DNA of 64,000 nucleotides from assembly GCF_002215215.1 (NCBI RefSeq), contig NZ_CP018632.1:1320001-1384000 (forward strand), given 5' to 3'. Both the position numbers and the translations under genes were made by a program. The notes beneath the pieces were generated by a model, which did no database searches, had not been told where the DNA came from, and saw only the letters and a list, made by a program, of their open reading frames with translations. Shown in pieces: positions 1 to 8,942 of this stretch (its first letter is position 1; each line of letters starts with the position of its first letter). The DNA comes from Granulosicoccus antarcticus IMCC3135 (GTDB lineage: Bacteria; Pseudomonadota; Gammaproteobacteria; Granulosicoccales; Granulosicoccaceae).

Positions 1-2456
1 TCCTGGATACTTTCTTCATCGTAGTCAAGCTCTTGCAGGATAGCGCGGGTAGAGGCGCCGTATTTTTCTGCAGATTCCAACGCCAGAATCCTGCCGCGCA
101 AAGGTCGTACCGCGTAGGGATCCAGTTGGGTTACGGTGTGCCCACTCGGGTGGTCCTCGTATACCGAGAATGAATAGCTACCCTGAGCGATGCCCGGTGC
201 TCCATCTGCGGGACGGCTGTTATAGGTGCGGATAGTATCGATATTTTCGCAAATTGCCGCGGCGATATCGGCTTCCTGCAATCGCTCGACCCAGTCCGAG
301 GCCCTTGCAGTCATGAATGCCTGAGACAAAAAGGCGGCTCGCTCCTCGCTGGCTACCTGTGAAAAGCCTTGCAGGCCGTCCACATTCTCGAATCGCTCGG
401 TGTCGCTTTCATAAGCGCTGAGCAGCAAGAAAGCATCAGAAGAGGTGTAATAGAAACGGGAAAGATCGTCATAGCCCACCACTTCACGTCCGGCTGGCTC
501 GTTGAACAATTCCCGTTTGCCATAATCGAAGCAGAAAGGCATCTGTGCCAAGCCACTTAGTGCCGACAGGGAGGTGCGGGGCCGTCCCGTTCGTCCAGTC
601 TTGAGCTTCTGATACAAAGCTGCGGCCACACCGAGTGCTCCTCCGAATCCGCACATGACGTCGATAGTGCCAACATGGGCATGTTCTTCGGGCGTTTCCA
701 TGGAACCGCCGAATCGCGTCATGATGCCGGTGGTCGCTTGTACCAGATCGTCATAGCCCAGATAACCTGAGCGGGGGCCCGGTCTGGGTCCGCTGAAGCA
801 GTCCAGCTTGCAGAAAATTGCATCAGGATTCAGTTTCTCAAGATTCTCCAGATCCAGTCCCATATCTTTGACTTGCCGGTCCGGAGCATTCCAGACGATG
901 ACATCCACTGATTTCACCAGTTTTTCGAAAATAACCCTTCCCTCGGGGCTGGAGATATCTGCAAGCAGCGAGCGTTTACCACGCATATGCGAGATTCCGA
1001 AAATAACCGTGTTCCAGCAATCGTAACTCGGTGTTGCCGGGTCCAGTTTGATGACTTCTGCGCCGAATCGGGCCAGATAGCTGGCTGAGTGCGGACCGGC
1101 TATCACGTTGCACAGGTCCAGTACCCGGACACCGTCCAGCCAGCCATCTCGTGCATTCTTTTCACGTACCCGGGGTAGCTTGGTTTCAATGGCCGCAAGA
1201 GCACGTAGAGCTTGATCAAAGGTGACGTAGCGCCGTGGCGCTGGTTCAAGCATTCGCTCGCTGCTCTCTTCCAGCCAGACAACTGGTCCTGGCTGGGTCA
1301 TCGTGCCGAACTCGGGATCCTCGACTTCCAGCATCAGGCCTGCGGTTTCGGCGTGATCGTCATTGATCCATTCCTGCAGCCAGCGATGCGGGGCCCCGGG
1401 AAATTTGCCGCGTCCGAAAATGCGTTCCCATTCCTTGGAGGTACGCGTCATGAATACCTCCTTCATGCGTTCAGCGATCAGATCAGCCCATTTTTGAGGC
1501 AGTGGGTAAACACCGAGCGAGACATCGGATGTCCATTCACTGACTGGCAGGTAGGTGTCATCCTCTTCAGTCAAGCCCAGCTCTATCAATTCGTCATAGA
1601 GTCCTAAAGTTTGCAGGCAGCGTTTGGCATGCTGTTTATGGCTGGGGCAAACAACATAGAACATCCTGCCATCCTTGCAACGGTAGCTTCGGTAGAAGGG
1701 ATCAAGCAAGTCCTGCAAGTCATCATAGGACAGGTTCATTGGCAGACCTTCGGTGCGCCGTCGCTCGATCTCCTTCTCACGCTGTGTCTTGTAGCGTTCA
1801 GGATAGTTCTCGATCTTGATCGAGTTGTAGCAAAGCCCTTCCATGACGGCCGCTGCGAGCGGGACTTCAATCTGATCGCCCAATCCGGTACGTTCACGCG
1901 CTTGCAGCGCCAGCACCGTTGCCGAGGCGGCCAGCATGGTGCCATAAGCGGATGACAGAGGCAGAGGTGAGAAGGATGGGTTGATACCCATGAGCACACG
2001 GTTCAGCCCCATGTCCGTAAAGACGCCCGAGTTGGCCGCGATGACACTCTCATAGGCACGCCATTCACGTCGCAATGTGTCATTGGAGGCAAAGCCCGGG
2101 ATGGAGAGTGTGATCAGTTCGGGTCGAGCAGCGCGTAGCTCGATGAAATCCACACCCAGCCGTGACATGACTCCAGGTCGAAAACTTTCGAGCACGATGT
2201 CTGTTTCCTCAATCAGCGCTAATGCCTGTTCCAGGCCTTCTGCTGTCTTGAGATCGATGGTGATGCTCAGTTTGTTGCGATTCAACGTGGCGTTGGCTGG
2301 TGTTACCCACAGAGGCCCGCCAGGCGGGTCTATGTGGACAACGGTTGCGCCCAGATCCGCCAGAATCATCGCCACAGCAGGTCCTGCCATGTACTGACCG
2401 AAGTCAACGATCTTGACGCCGGCAAGTGGCAGCGGGGAGTTTGTAGTAGTAGCCAT
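1..2456 (-). CDS. dddD: DddD-type DMSP CoA-transferase/lyase (two CaiB domains), C-terminus cut by window edge
   Basis: The frame stays open from an ATG at 2456 to base 1, giving at least 818 residues, so the last few are missing. It holds two tandem class III CoA-transferase (CaiB/BaiF) domains, about residues 1-400 and 437 onwards. In class III enzymes the catalytic Asp precedes a G-rich helix and a TGR/TGxG turn. Domain 2 keeps it (GTIDVMCGFGG, Asp599), while domain 1 has Ser there (LPLSSAYG). One active Asp in the second domain near residue 600, with total length near 830, is the layout known for DddD, which adds CoA to DMSP and releases dimethyl sulfide. The next genes upstream are a BCCT transporter and a GMC alcohol dehydrogenase, as in other ddd clusters. 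A two-domain carnitine-type CoA-transferase is the alternative. Confidence 0.82.
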   Translation of the reverse strand, partial: MATTTNSPLPLAGVKIVDFGQYMAGPAVAMILADLGATVVHIDPPGGPLWVTPANATLNRNKLSITIDLKTAEGLEQALALIEETDIVLESFRPGVMSRLGVDFIELRAARPELITLSIPGFASNDTLRREWRAYESVIAANSGVFTDMGLNRVLMGINPSFSPLPLSSAYGTMLAASATVLALQARERTGLGDQIEVPLAAAVMEGLCYNSIKIENYPERYKTQREKEIERRRTEGLPMNLSYDDLQDLLDPFYRSYRCKDGRMFYVVCPSHKQHAKRCLQTLGLYDELIELGLTEEDDTYLPVSEWTSDVSLGVYPLPQKWADLIAERMKEVFMTRTSKEWERIFGRGKFPGAPHRWLQEWINDDHAETAGLMLEVEDPEFGTMTQPGPVVWLEESSERMLEPAPRRYVTFDQALRALAAIETKLPRVREKNARDGWLDGVRVLDLCNVIAGPHSASYLARFGAEVIKLDPATPSYDCWNTVIFGISHMRGKRSLLADISSPEGRVIFEKLVKSVDVIVWNAPDRQVKDMGLDLENLEKLNPDAIFCKLDCFSGPRPGPRSGYLGYDDLVQATTGIMTRFGGSMETPEEHAHVGTIDVMCGFGGALGVAAALYQKLKTGRTGRPRTSLSALSGLAQMPFCFDYGKRELFNEPAGREVVGYDDLSRFYYTSSDAFLLLSAYESDTERFENVDGLQGFSQVASEERAAFLSQAFMTARASDWVERLQEADIAAAICENIDTIRTYNSRPADGAPGIAQGSYSFSVYEDHPSGHTVTQLDPYAVRPLRGRILALESAEKYGASTRAILQELDYDEESIQ

Positions 2457-2484
2457 TGTGGTGGTCCTGACTCAGTCTGTAATA

Positions 2485-4086
2485 TCAGTCAATGGAGGGC
2501 GCTTTGGCAGCATCGCCAGCGGTTTCGCTGTCAGGGCTCCTGATCAGCATGTGTGCAGTTCGGCTCTGTTCGCCAAAATCTTCCTTTAGCCAGCGAAGCA
2601 GGGAGATTGTCAGAATGACCAGTACCGGAATCAGTGGCAGTGCCACCACGATGGTCGATGTCTGTACCGGTTTGAGGCCACCCAGCTGGATTAGTACAAT
2701 GCCGACCACCGCAAGAATAAGTGCCCACATGATGCGAATCCAGCGTTTGGGTTCCTGATAGCCGGAAAGCTTGTGTGAGGTAACCGAGGCCAGAACGTAG
2801 GCGGCCGAATCCAGTGTGGTAGCCAGAAAAATGAAACACAGTACGATGAACACGACGGTCACCAGCTGGGGCATCGGCATGGTATTCAAAATGGCCAGAA
2901 CCGTTGCGGGAATACCTTCTGTGGATAGAATGGCTGAGACATCCAGCGCGCCGCTGATTTGCAGATCCAGCGCATAACCACCCCAGACGGCGAAGAATAC
3001 CCAGCAGCCCAGCGAACCCCAGACAAGCTCTGCCACGATAAGCTCACGGATGGTTCGTCCTCTGGAGATTCGAGCAACGAACAGTCCCATCATCGGGGCA
3101 TAGGCAATCCACCAGGCCCAGTAGAAGATGGTCCAGTCCTGAGTGAAGGTTGATTGTGCCAGAGGGTCTGTTCGCGTACTCATGGTGACAAAGTTGCTGA
3201 GCATCTGTCCAAAGCCTTGCACCCAGCCATTGAGCATGAACAGCGTGGGGCCGATGACAGCCGTGAAAACAAGTAGCAGGATGGCCAGTATCACGTTGGT
3301 ATCGGACAAGATTCTGATGCCTTTGGAAAGACCAAACCAGACGCTGGCACCGAAAATGACGGTCCAGATTGCCAGTATCGAGAGATCAAGCCCCAGCGAG
3401 GGGCTGATGCCCAGCAGGGAGCCGGCCAGTTTCGAGACTAGTGGAATAGCCAGGCCCAATGAGGTGCCGACGCCACCGATTACACCAAATACGACAATCG
3501 AGTCCAGCAGTATGCCGGGCCATTTGTCTGTATACCGACCCAACACCCCTCGTGCAGCTTCGGACAATCGAACACCAGGCTGACGGCGGACATACATGGA
3601 GTAGGCGATGGGAATCGCTGGTAGGCAATAGATTGCCCAGGGGGTAAGGCCCCAGTGAAACTGGCCATAGGTCAGGGCCCACTCGGCAGCTTCGGGACTT
3701 TTGGGTTCGACGCCGAACGGTGGGCCAGTAAAATAGTAGATGGGTTCGACCCATGCCCAGTTGACAATGGCGATGCCAATGCCGCCACAGAAAATCATGG
3801 CGATCCAGCTGAAGTATGAAAATTCGGGTGCATCATCCGGGCCGCCGAGACGGACGTTGCCGTATTTGCTGAAGGCAAGACCGATAAGAAAAACGACGGC
3901 GCCAAAGCCTGCGAGCATATACAGCCAGCCGAACTGGCCTGTTGCAAAGCTGAATGCAGCATTGACCATTGCCGGGCCAGATTCGGGAAACAGGATTAAT
4001 GGTGCGATGACGGCGACAAGCACTGTCATTGCAGGAATAAAGACGCGCAGGTCAAGGCTGTCGCCTGGTTTGCTGTAGCGGGACAT
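2485..4086 (-). CDS. dddT: BCCT family transporter, probable DMSP/betaine uptake (DddT-like)
   Basis: A 533-residue inner-membrane protein with about 12 hydrophobic segments. The BCCT signature is clear near the middle: FYWAWWIAYAPMMGLFVARI followed by SRGRT. This family imports quaternary ammonium or sulfonium compounds (betaine, choline, carnitine, DMSP) with Na+ or H+. I chose the ATG at 4086 because AGGAGA lies 8-10 bases upstream; an in-frame ATG at 4128 would add 14 residues without a better ribosome site. Only 28 bases separate its stop from the DddD-like gene, so the two are probably one transcript. The DMSP assignment rests on that neighbour; a glycine betaine carrier is possible. 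Confidence 0.85.
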   Translation of the reverse strand: MSRYSKPGDSLDLRVFIPAMTVLVAVIAPLILFPESGPAMVNAAFSFATGQFGWLYMLAGFGAVVFLIGLAFSKYGNVRLGGPDDAPEFSYFSWIAMIFCGGIGIAIVNWAWVEPIYYFTGPPFGVEPKSPEAAEWALTYGQFHWGLTPWAIYCLPAIPIAYSMYVRRQPGVRLSEAARGVLGRYTDKWPGILLDSIVVFGVIGGVGTSLGLAIPLVSKLAGSLLGISPSLGLDLSILAIWTVIFGASVWFGLSKGIRILSDTNVILAILLLVFTAVIGPTLFMLNGWVQGFGQMLSNFVTMSTRTDPLAQSTFTQDWTIFYWAWWIAYAPMMGLFVARISRGRTIRELIVAELVWGSLGCWVFFAVWGGYALDLQISGALDVSAILSTEGIPATVLAILNTMPMPQLVTVVFIVLCFIFLATTLDSAAYVLASVTSHKLSGYQEPKRWIRIMWALILAVVGIVLIQLGGLKPVQTSTIVVALPLIPVLVILTISLLRWLKEDFGEQSRTAHMLIRSPDSETAGDAAKAPSID

Positions 4087-4255
4087 TTTTGTAATTCTCC
4101 TCTGTGAATCACTGTTTTCAGGTGACATTTGCTGCTGATGGCAAATGTCCCTGAAGACTGATTATTGGTGTAGTGGTTTTCTTGGGTGGTGGTGGCGACG
4201 ATGGTGGTACTACTTCTTTTTATTACTACAAGTGTGGGAGCTTCTCTTGATCTGT

Positions 4256-5917
4256 TCAGGCTGATTCACGGATCCAGCGCGCAGCTTTTTCGGCGATCAT
4301 CAGGGTGGGCGAATTGGTATTGCCGCTCACGATCGTCGGCATGATGCTCGCATCGACCACGCGCAAGCCATCGACCCCCCGAACTTGCAGACGTTCATTG
4401 ACAACAGCCAATGGGTCGTTGTCTGCTCCCATCTTTGCGGTACCCACCGGGTGAAAGATGGTGTTGGCAATATCGCCAGCAAGTTTGGCAAGCTCTTCGT
4501 CGCTTTGGAACTGGATGCCCGGTTTCCACTCTACCGGCTCGTATTTTGCCAGTGCTGGCTGGGCAACGATCTGTCTTACCTGGCGCAAACTGTCGGCTGC
4601 AATACGACGATCTTCATCGGTACTGAGATAATTGGGCGATATTGCGGGTGCGTCATCGAAACGATTGGAGCGTATCTGTACCTGGCCTCGGCTGGTCGGA
4701 TTAAGGTTGCATACGCTGGCCGTGAATGCGGGAAATGCATGCAGATCATCACCGAAGGCGTCAAGGCTCAGTGGTTGGACATGATATTCCAGGTTGGCAT
4801 GAGGCTGGCTCGGATCGGAGCGGGTGAAAGCGCCAAGCTGGCTGGGTGACATGCTCATGGGGCCGGTTCGCTTCAATGCGTATTCAAGACCGATTCTGGC
4901 TTTTCCGACCAGGCTGTTGGCCAGGGTATTGAGGGTGCTGGCACCTTTGACCTTGAATACGGCCCGGATTTGCAGGTGATCCTGCAGGTTCTCTCCCACG
5001 CCGGGCAAATCAACCAGTACCTCTATTCCATGCGCTTTCAAATGTGCAGCCGGACCGATGCCGGAATGCTGCAGAATCTGGGGAGATCCGATCGCACCCG
5101 CGGAAAGAATCACCTCTCTTGATGCGAGTACTGACACACTTTCGCCGCGACGTCTGACGATCGCTCCTGTGCAGCGTGGCTGACCATTTTCGCCAGTTTC
5201 GAACAAGAGGCGCTCGGTCTGAGCTTCGGTCCAGATGATCAGGTTGGGGCGATTGCGGGCAGGGCGCAAGAACGCTTTGGAGGTGTTCCAGCGCCAACCG
5301 GATTTCTGGTTGACCTCGAAGTACCCAACACCGGCATTGTCACCCGTGTTGAAATCATCGGTACGTTCGAAACCGGTTTCTTCCGCGGCCTCGGCAAATG
5401 CTTCAAGAATTTCCCAGCGCAGACGCTGTTTTTCGATGCGCCACTCACCGCCATTGCCATGCAGTTCGGAAAACTTTTCGCCCTTGCCGCTGGCAGGATC
5501 CGCGGCGTTGTCGAGTCGGTAGTGATCCTCATGTGCCTTGAAATCCTCCAGCGAATGCTCCCAGTTCCATTCAGGATCATTCATCAGTTCGGCCCAGTGA
5601 TCGTAGTCCCGCTTTTGTCCGCGCATGTAAATCATGCCGTTGATGGAGGAGCAGCCGCCGAGCGTCTTGCCACGAGGGTAGCGCAGTGTCCGGCCATTCA
5701 AACCCTGGCAGGCTTCAGTCTGATAAAGCCAGTCGGTGCGTGGATTGCCGATGCAGTAGAGATATCCCACCGGAATGTGGATCCACGGGTAATTGTCTTT
5801 TGTCCCGGCCTCAAGCAATAAAACACGCTTGGAGGGATCACTGCTCAGGCGATTGGCCAGCAAACAACCAGCGGTACCGGCACCAACAATGATGTAGTCG
5901 AATGGATCGGGTGACAT
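4256..5917 (-). CDS. GMC family FAD-dependent alcohol dehydrogenase (choline dehydrogenase-like; DddA candidate)
   Basis: A 553-residue glucose-methanol-choline oxidoreductase. The ADP-binding motif VGAGTAGCLLANRL is at the N-terminus, the GMC signature GKTLGGCSSINGMIYMRG lies near residue 90, and the C-terminal catalytic block reads HPVGTAKMG then DASIMPTIVSGNTN. Homologs oxidise choline or other alcohols to aldehydes. In some ddd clusters (Halomonas HTNK1) a GMC enzyme, DddA, oxidises 3-hydroxypropionate, the product of DddD. The neighbouring DddD- and DddT-like genes favour that role over betaine synthesis, and no betaine aldehyde dehydrogenase is nearby. It is the first gene of the minus-strand cluster, 169 bases ahead of the transporter and divergent from a LysR gene. 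Confidence 0.85.
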   Translation of the reverse strand: MSPDPFDYIIVGAGTAGCLLANRLSSDPSKRVLLLEAGTKDNYPWIHIPVGYLYCIGNPRTDWLYQTEACQGLNGRTLRYPRGKTLGGCSSINGMIYMRGQKRDYDHWAELMNDPEWNWEHSLEDFKAHEDHYRLDNAADPASGKGEKFSELHGNGGEWRIEKQRLRWEILEAFAEAAEETGFERTDDFNTGDNAGVGYFEVNQKSGWRWNTSKAFLRPARNRPNLIIWTEAQTERLLFETGENGQPRCTGAIVRRRGESVSVLASREVILSAGAIGSPQILQHSGIGPAAHLKAHGIEVLVDLPGVGENLQDHLQIRAVFKVKGASTLNTLANSLVGKARIGLEYALKRTGPMSMSPSQLGAFTRSDPSQPHANLEYHVQPLSLDAFGDDLHAFPAFTASVCNLNPTSRGQVQIRSNRFDDAPAISPNYLSTDEDRRIAADSLRQVRQIVAQPALAKYEPVEWKPGIQFQSDEELAKLAGDIANTIFHPVGTAKMGADNDPLAVVNERLQVRGVDGLRVVDASIMPTIVSGNTNSPTLMIAEKAARWIRESA

Positions 5918-6001
5918 GTTTATTCTCTACTGGACTGAATTCAAGGGTTGCACGTTACGAGTTGTCAGCAAGGAAATCCAATCACGAAGACACGAAAGCA
6001 T

Positions 6002-6007
6002 TATAAT
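6002..6007 (+). promoter_or_regulatory. Possible -10 box of the LysR gene, in the divergent dddA/lysR control region
   Basis: A perfect TATAAT ends only 8 bases before the LysR ATG and no Shine-Dalgarno sequence precedes that ATG. If it is used, the transcript would be nearly leaderless. The upstream -35 hexamer is poor. The 98-bp gap between the divergent genes is where the LysR protein would be expected to bind. Confidence 0.35.
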
Positions 6008-6015
6008 TTTGACTT

Positions 6016-6942
6016 ATGAAGCATCTGCCTGAGCTCCGAACTGTCCAGTGTTTTGCAGCCGTCGTTCGCGAAGGCAATGTGACCCGTGCGGCCGAAAAAC
6101 TGCATCTGAGCCAACCTGCCGTGACTCAGCAACTCAAGAACCTGTCAGAGAGAAGTGGCCTGACATTGTTCACCCGTACCTCAAAGGGGCTGCAGCTTAC
6201 GCCCGATGGCGCCATTCTGGCGCACAAAGCCGAGCAATTGCTGGCAATGCTCGATGAGTTTCGGCAAACTGCCCGGGACTTGGCTGGACAGGTTCGAGGC
6301 AGTTTGCGGATCGGTACGATACTCGACCCGGATTTCATACGGTTAGGTGCATTTTTCAACACTCTGGTGCGCAGAACACCGTCAATACGAGCTGAACTCA
6401 CCCATGGCATGAGCGGTGATGTGCCGGCCAGAATCCTGCGTGATGAACTGGATGCCGGCTTCTATCTGGGTGATGTCAATGCTGCTACACATAGCCCAAG
6501 CGTTGGGCGCGATGACGATGAAGCGCTGTTTCATCGAGTAGAGCTGGCATCGTTTCCTTACTGGGTGATTGCACCACCAGGATGGGAACATCGGATAGCA
6601 GGCCGCAATTGGGATGAACTAGCAGCCTTGCCCTGGATCGGTACGCCGCCAGCATCGGTGCATGCTCGTCTGCTTGAGCCGGTTTTCCGGCAGTTCGGAG
6701 TCACTCAAAACATTATTACTGTCGTTGATCAGGAGCCTTCGATGCTGGCCATGGTGCGATCCGGAGTCGGGCTGAGCCTGTGTCGTGATTCCATTGCACT
6801 GAACGAAAGGCAGACTCGAGGCATGGTAATCTCGGATACGGTCGAGATATGGACAACACTGGATTTCATTTGTCTCACTGCTCGCCGACAGGATCCGGTA
6901 ATCAGAACTGCTTGCGATATTCTGCTTCAGGTCTGGGAGTAG
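6016..6942 (+). CDS. LysR family transcriptional regulator (candidate DMSP-cluster regulator)
   Basis: A 308-residue LysR-type regulator. The winged helix-turn-helix occupies residues 1-65 (AAEKLHLSQPAVTQQLKNL, then LFTRTSKGLQLTPDG), followed by a periplasmic-binding-protein-like effector domain from about residue 90. It is transcribed away from the GMC–BCCT–DddD genes with a 98-bp shared control region, the classic arrangement in which a LysR protein controls the divergent operon. LysR proteins named DddR occur in known ddd clusters, so control by a DMSP breakdown product is plausible but not shown. The ATG at 6016 lacks an upstream ribosome site. Confidence 0.88.
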   Translation: MKHLPELRTVQCFAAVVREGNVTRAAEKLHLSQPAVTQQLKNLSERSGLTLFTRTSKGLQLTPDGAILAHKAEQLLAMLDEFRQTARDLAGQVRGSLRIGTILDPDFIRLGAFFNTLVRRTPSIRAELTHGMSGDVPARILRDELDAGFYLGDVNAATHSPSVGRDDDEALFHRVELASFPYWVIAPPGWEHRIAGRNWDELAALPWIGTPPASVHARLLEPVFRQFGVTQNIITVVDQEPSMLAMVRSGVGLSLCRDSIALNERQTRGMVISDTVEIWTTLDFICLTARRQDPVIRTACDILLQVWE

Positions 6943-7024
6943 TCAGTCTCATCGACGTGGTTTGATGGCTGAATTGCCAATGTAACTGTCAGTTGCGTAC
7001 CTTGTTGGCAGGCTGAAAACCACA

Positions 7025-8869
7025 ATGCCGCTGCACAAGCAAAATAATGGAAAACATATCGTGAATACTATTGCTGATTGGAGTGACTGCGCGGCCACGC
7101 TGGTAGATGTTGCTACCGGGCGCAAGCCTGCTGATACTGTCGTGCGTAACGGCCGTTGGGTTAATGTGCATTCTGGGGAAATCATTCCGAACACGGACAT
7201 TGCCATCAGTTGTGGCCGCTTTGCCTATGTCGGTCCGGATGCCAGCCATGCCATTGGTGAGGATACCGTTGTCATCGAGGCTAATGACCGGTATCTGGTG
7301 CCAGGACTGTGTGACGCTCATATGCATGTAGAGAGCGGCATGGTTACCGTGACGGAATTTGCACGTGCCGTCATTCCGCACGGCACAACATCGATGTTCA
7401 TCGATCCACACGAAATCGGTAATGTGCTGGGGCTGGAAGGTGTGCGATTAATGCACGATGAGGCCATGACACAGCCAGTCAATGTCTTTGTGCAGATGCC
7501 TAGCTGTGTACCTTCGGCACCAGGACTGGAGCATGCCGGCGCTGAGCTGGGGATCGATGAGGTTGCTGCTGCGATGCAGTGGCCGAATATCGTCGGTCTG
7601 GGGGAGGTCATGAACTTTCCCGGCGTCTCCAATAATGATCCTAAAATGCTCGGCGTGATTGCTGCCACCATGAAGGCCGGCAAGACGATCGGTGGTCATT
7701 ACGCCTCATCAGACCTTGGTTTGCCCTTTCACGGGTATGTGGCCGGCGGGCCGGCTGATGATCATGAAGGAACACAGCTTGAGGATGCGATTGCCCGCGT
7801 CCGGCAGGGCATGCGTTCCATGTTGCGCCTGGGCTCGGCCTGGTATGACGTGGCGCCGCAAATCAAGGCGGTGACAGAACATGGTCTGGATCCGCGTTAT
7901 TTCATTCTGTGTACCGATGATTGTCACTCTGGCACTCTGATCAACGATGGACATATGAACCGGGTTGTCCGACATGCCATTGCGCAGGGACTCAAACCGA
8001 TCACGGCCATTCAGATGGCAACACTCAATACGGCCGAACATTTTGGAATGGAGCGCGAGCTGGGTTCCATTACGCCGGGCCGCCGCGCTGACCTGATTAT
8101 CTCTTCTGATTTGGTGCAGCTGCCCATTGAGCTGGTTGTTGCCCGGGGTGAGGTGCTGGCTGAGAACGGTGAGTTGACATGTGACATTCCAGCTGCCAGT
8201 TATCCGGATTCTGCCAAAAATACCGTCAAACTTGGCAAGACTCTGGAAGCCGATGATTTCATGATTTCAGCACCCGAGGGGGCCGGCAAGACGGTTGAAG
8301 CACGCGTCATTGGCGTCATCGAGAATCAGGCACCAACGCGTGCCTTACAGAAAACCTTAGCCGTCAGTGAGGGGCAGGTGCAGATGGATCTGACCAATGA
8401 TGTGTGTCAGATCGCTCTGGTTGAGCGGCATCGGGCAACCGGTGAGGTGGTCAACGGTTTTGTATCCGGTTTTGGTTACAACACACCGTGTGCCATGGCC
8501 TCCACAGTTGCACATGATTCCCACCATATGATTGTGGTCGGTACCAACCAGGCAGACATGGCCCTGGCAGCCAATCGTCTGGGAGAAGTCGGTGGCGGTG
8601 TGACTCTTTTTGCAGACGGCAAGGAGCTGGCCATGGTGGAACTGAGTATCGCGGGCCTCATGTCCGAGGAGCGTGCCGAGATCGTTGCTGCCAAGGCACA
8701 GCAATTGGTGCAGGCGATGCTGGCGTGCGGCTGTAGTCTCAACAACGCTTATATGCAGCACTCTCTGTTGGCCCTGGTGGTCATACCTGAGCTGCGTATA
8801 TCTGATGTAGGGCTGATTGATGTGACCACATTTTCACCCGTATCACTTTTTGTAGAAGATACTCACTGA
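7025..8869 (+). CDS. ade: Adenine deaminase
   Basis: A 614-residue amidohydrolase-family enzyme converting adenine to hypoxanthine and ammonia in purine salvage. The metal-binding motif DAHMHVESGM lies near residue 100, with PHGTTSMFIDPHEIGNVLG after it. The middle has TDDCHSG and TLNTAEHFGMERELGSITPGR, and a C-terminal adenine-deaminase domain follows. Length and order match bacterial AdeC. The ATG at 7025 has no clear ribosome site; a GTG at 7061 preceded by GGAAA would remove 12 residues and is a fair alternative. A Na+-coupled AGCS symporter follows 73 bases later on the same strand. Confidence 0.9.
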   Translation: MPLHKQNNGKHIVNTIADWSDCAATLVDVATGRKPADTVVRNGRWVNVHSGEIIPNTDIAISCGRFAYVGPDASHAIGEDTVVIEANDRYLVPGLCDAHMHVESGMVTVTEFARAVIPHGTTSMFIDPHEIGNVLGLEGVRLMHDEAMTQPVNVFVQMPSCVPSAPGLEHAGAELGIDEVAAAMQWPNIVGLGEVMNFPGVSNNDPKMLGVIAATMKAGKTIGGHYASSDLGLPFHGYVAGGPADDHEGTQLEDAIARVRQGMRSMLRLGSAWYDVAPQIKAVTEHGLDPRYFILCTDDCHSGTLINDGHMNRVVRHAIAQGLKPITAIQMATLNTAEHFGMERELGSITPGRRADLIISSDLVQLPIELVVARGEVLAENGELTCDIPAASYPDSAKNTVKLGKTLEADDFMISAPEGAGKTVEARVIGVIENQAPTRALQKTLAVSEGQVQMDLTNDVCQIALVERHRATGEVVNGFVSGFGYNTPCAMASTVAHDSHHMIVVGTNQADMALAANRLGEVGGGVTLFADGKELAMVELSIAGLMSEERAEIVAAKAQQLVQAMLACGCSLNNAYMQHSLLALVVIPELRISDVGLIDVTTFSPVSLFVEDTH

Positions 8870-8942
8870 ATTGACCTGCCGGGAGCCTTTTCAACAATAC
8901 AAGTAACTGTATAGTGACAGCATCAAAAATGGAGATGTTGCA

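Noticed and set aside
1-2456. Carnitine CoA-transferase (CaiB) or two separate transferases
   Set aside because: Both domains are in one frame with a single catalytic Asp in the second, and the neighbours fit the ddd set better; no caiA, caiC or caiD genes are near.
4256-5917. Choline dehydrogenase BetA for betaine synthesis
   Set aside because: No betB or betI is nearby; the DddD/DddT context suits an alcohol dehydrogenase for 3-hydroxypropionate better, though BetA-like activity is not excluded.
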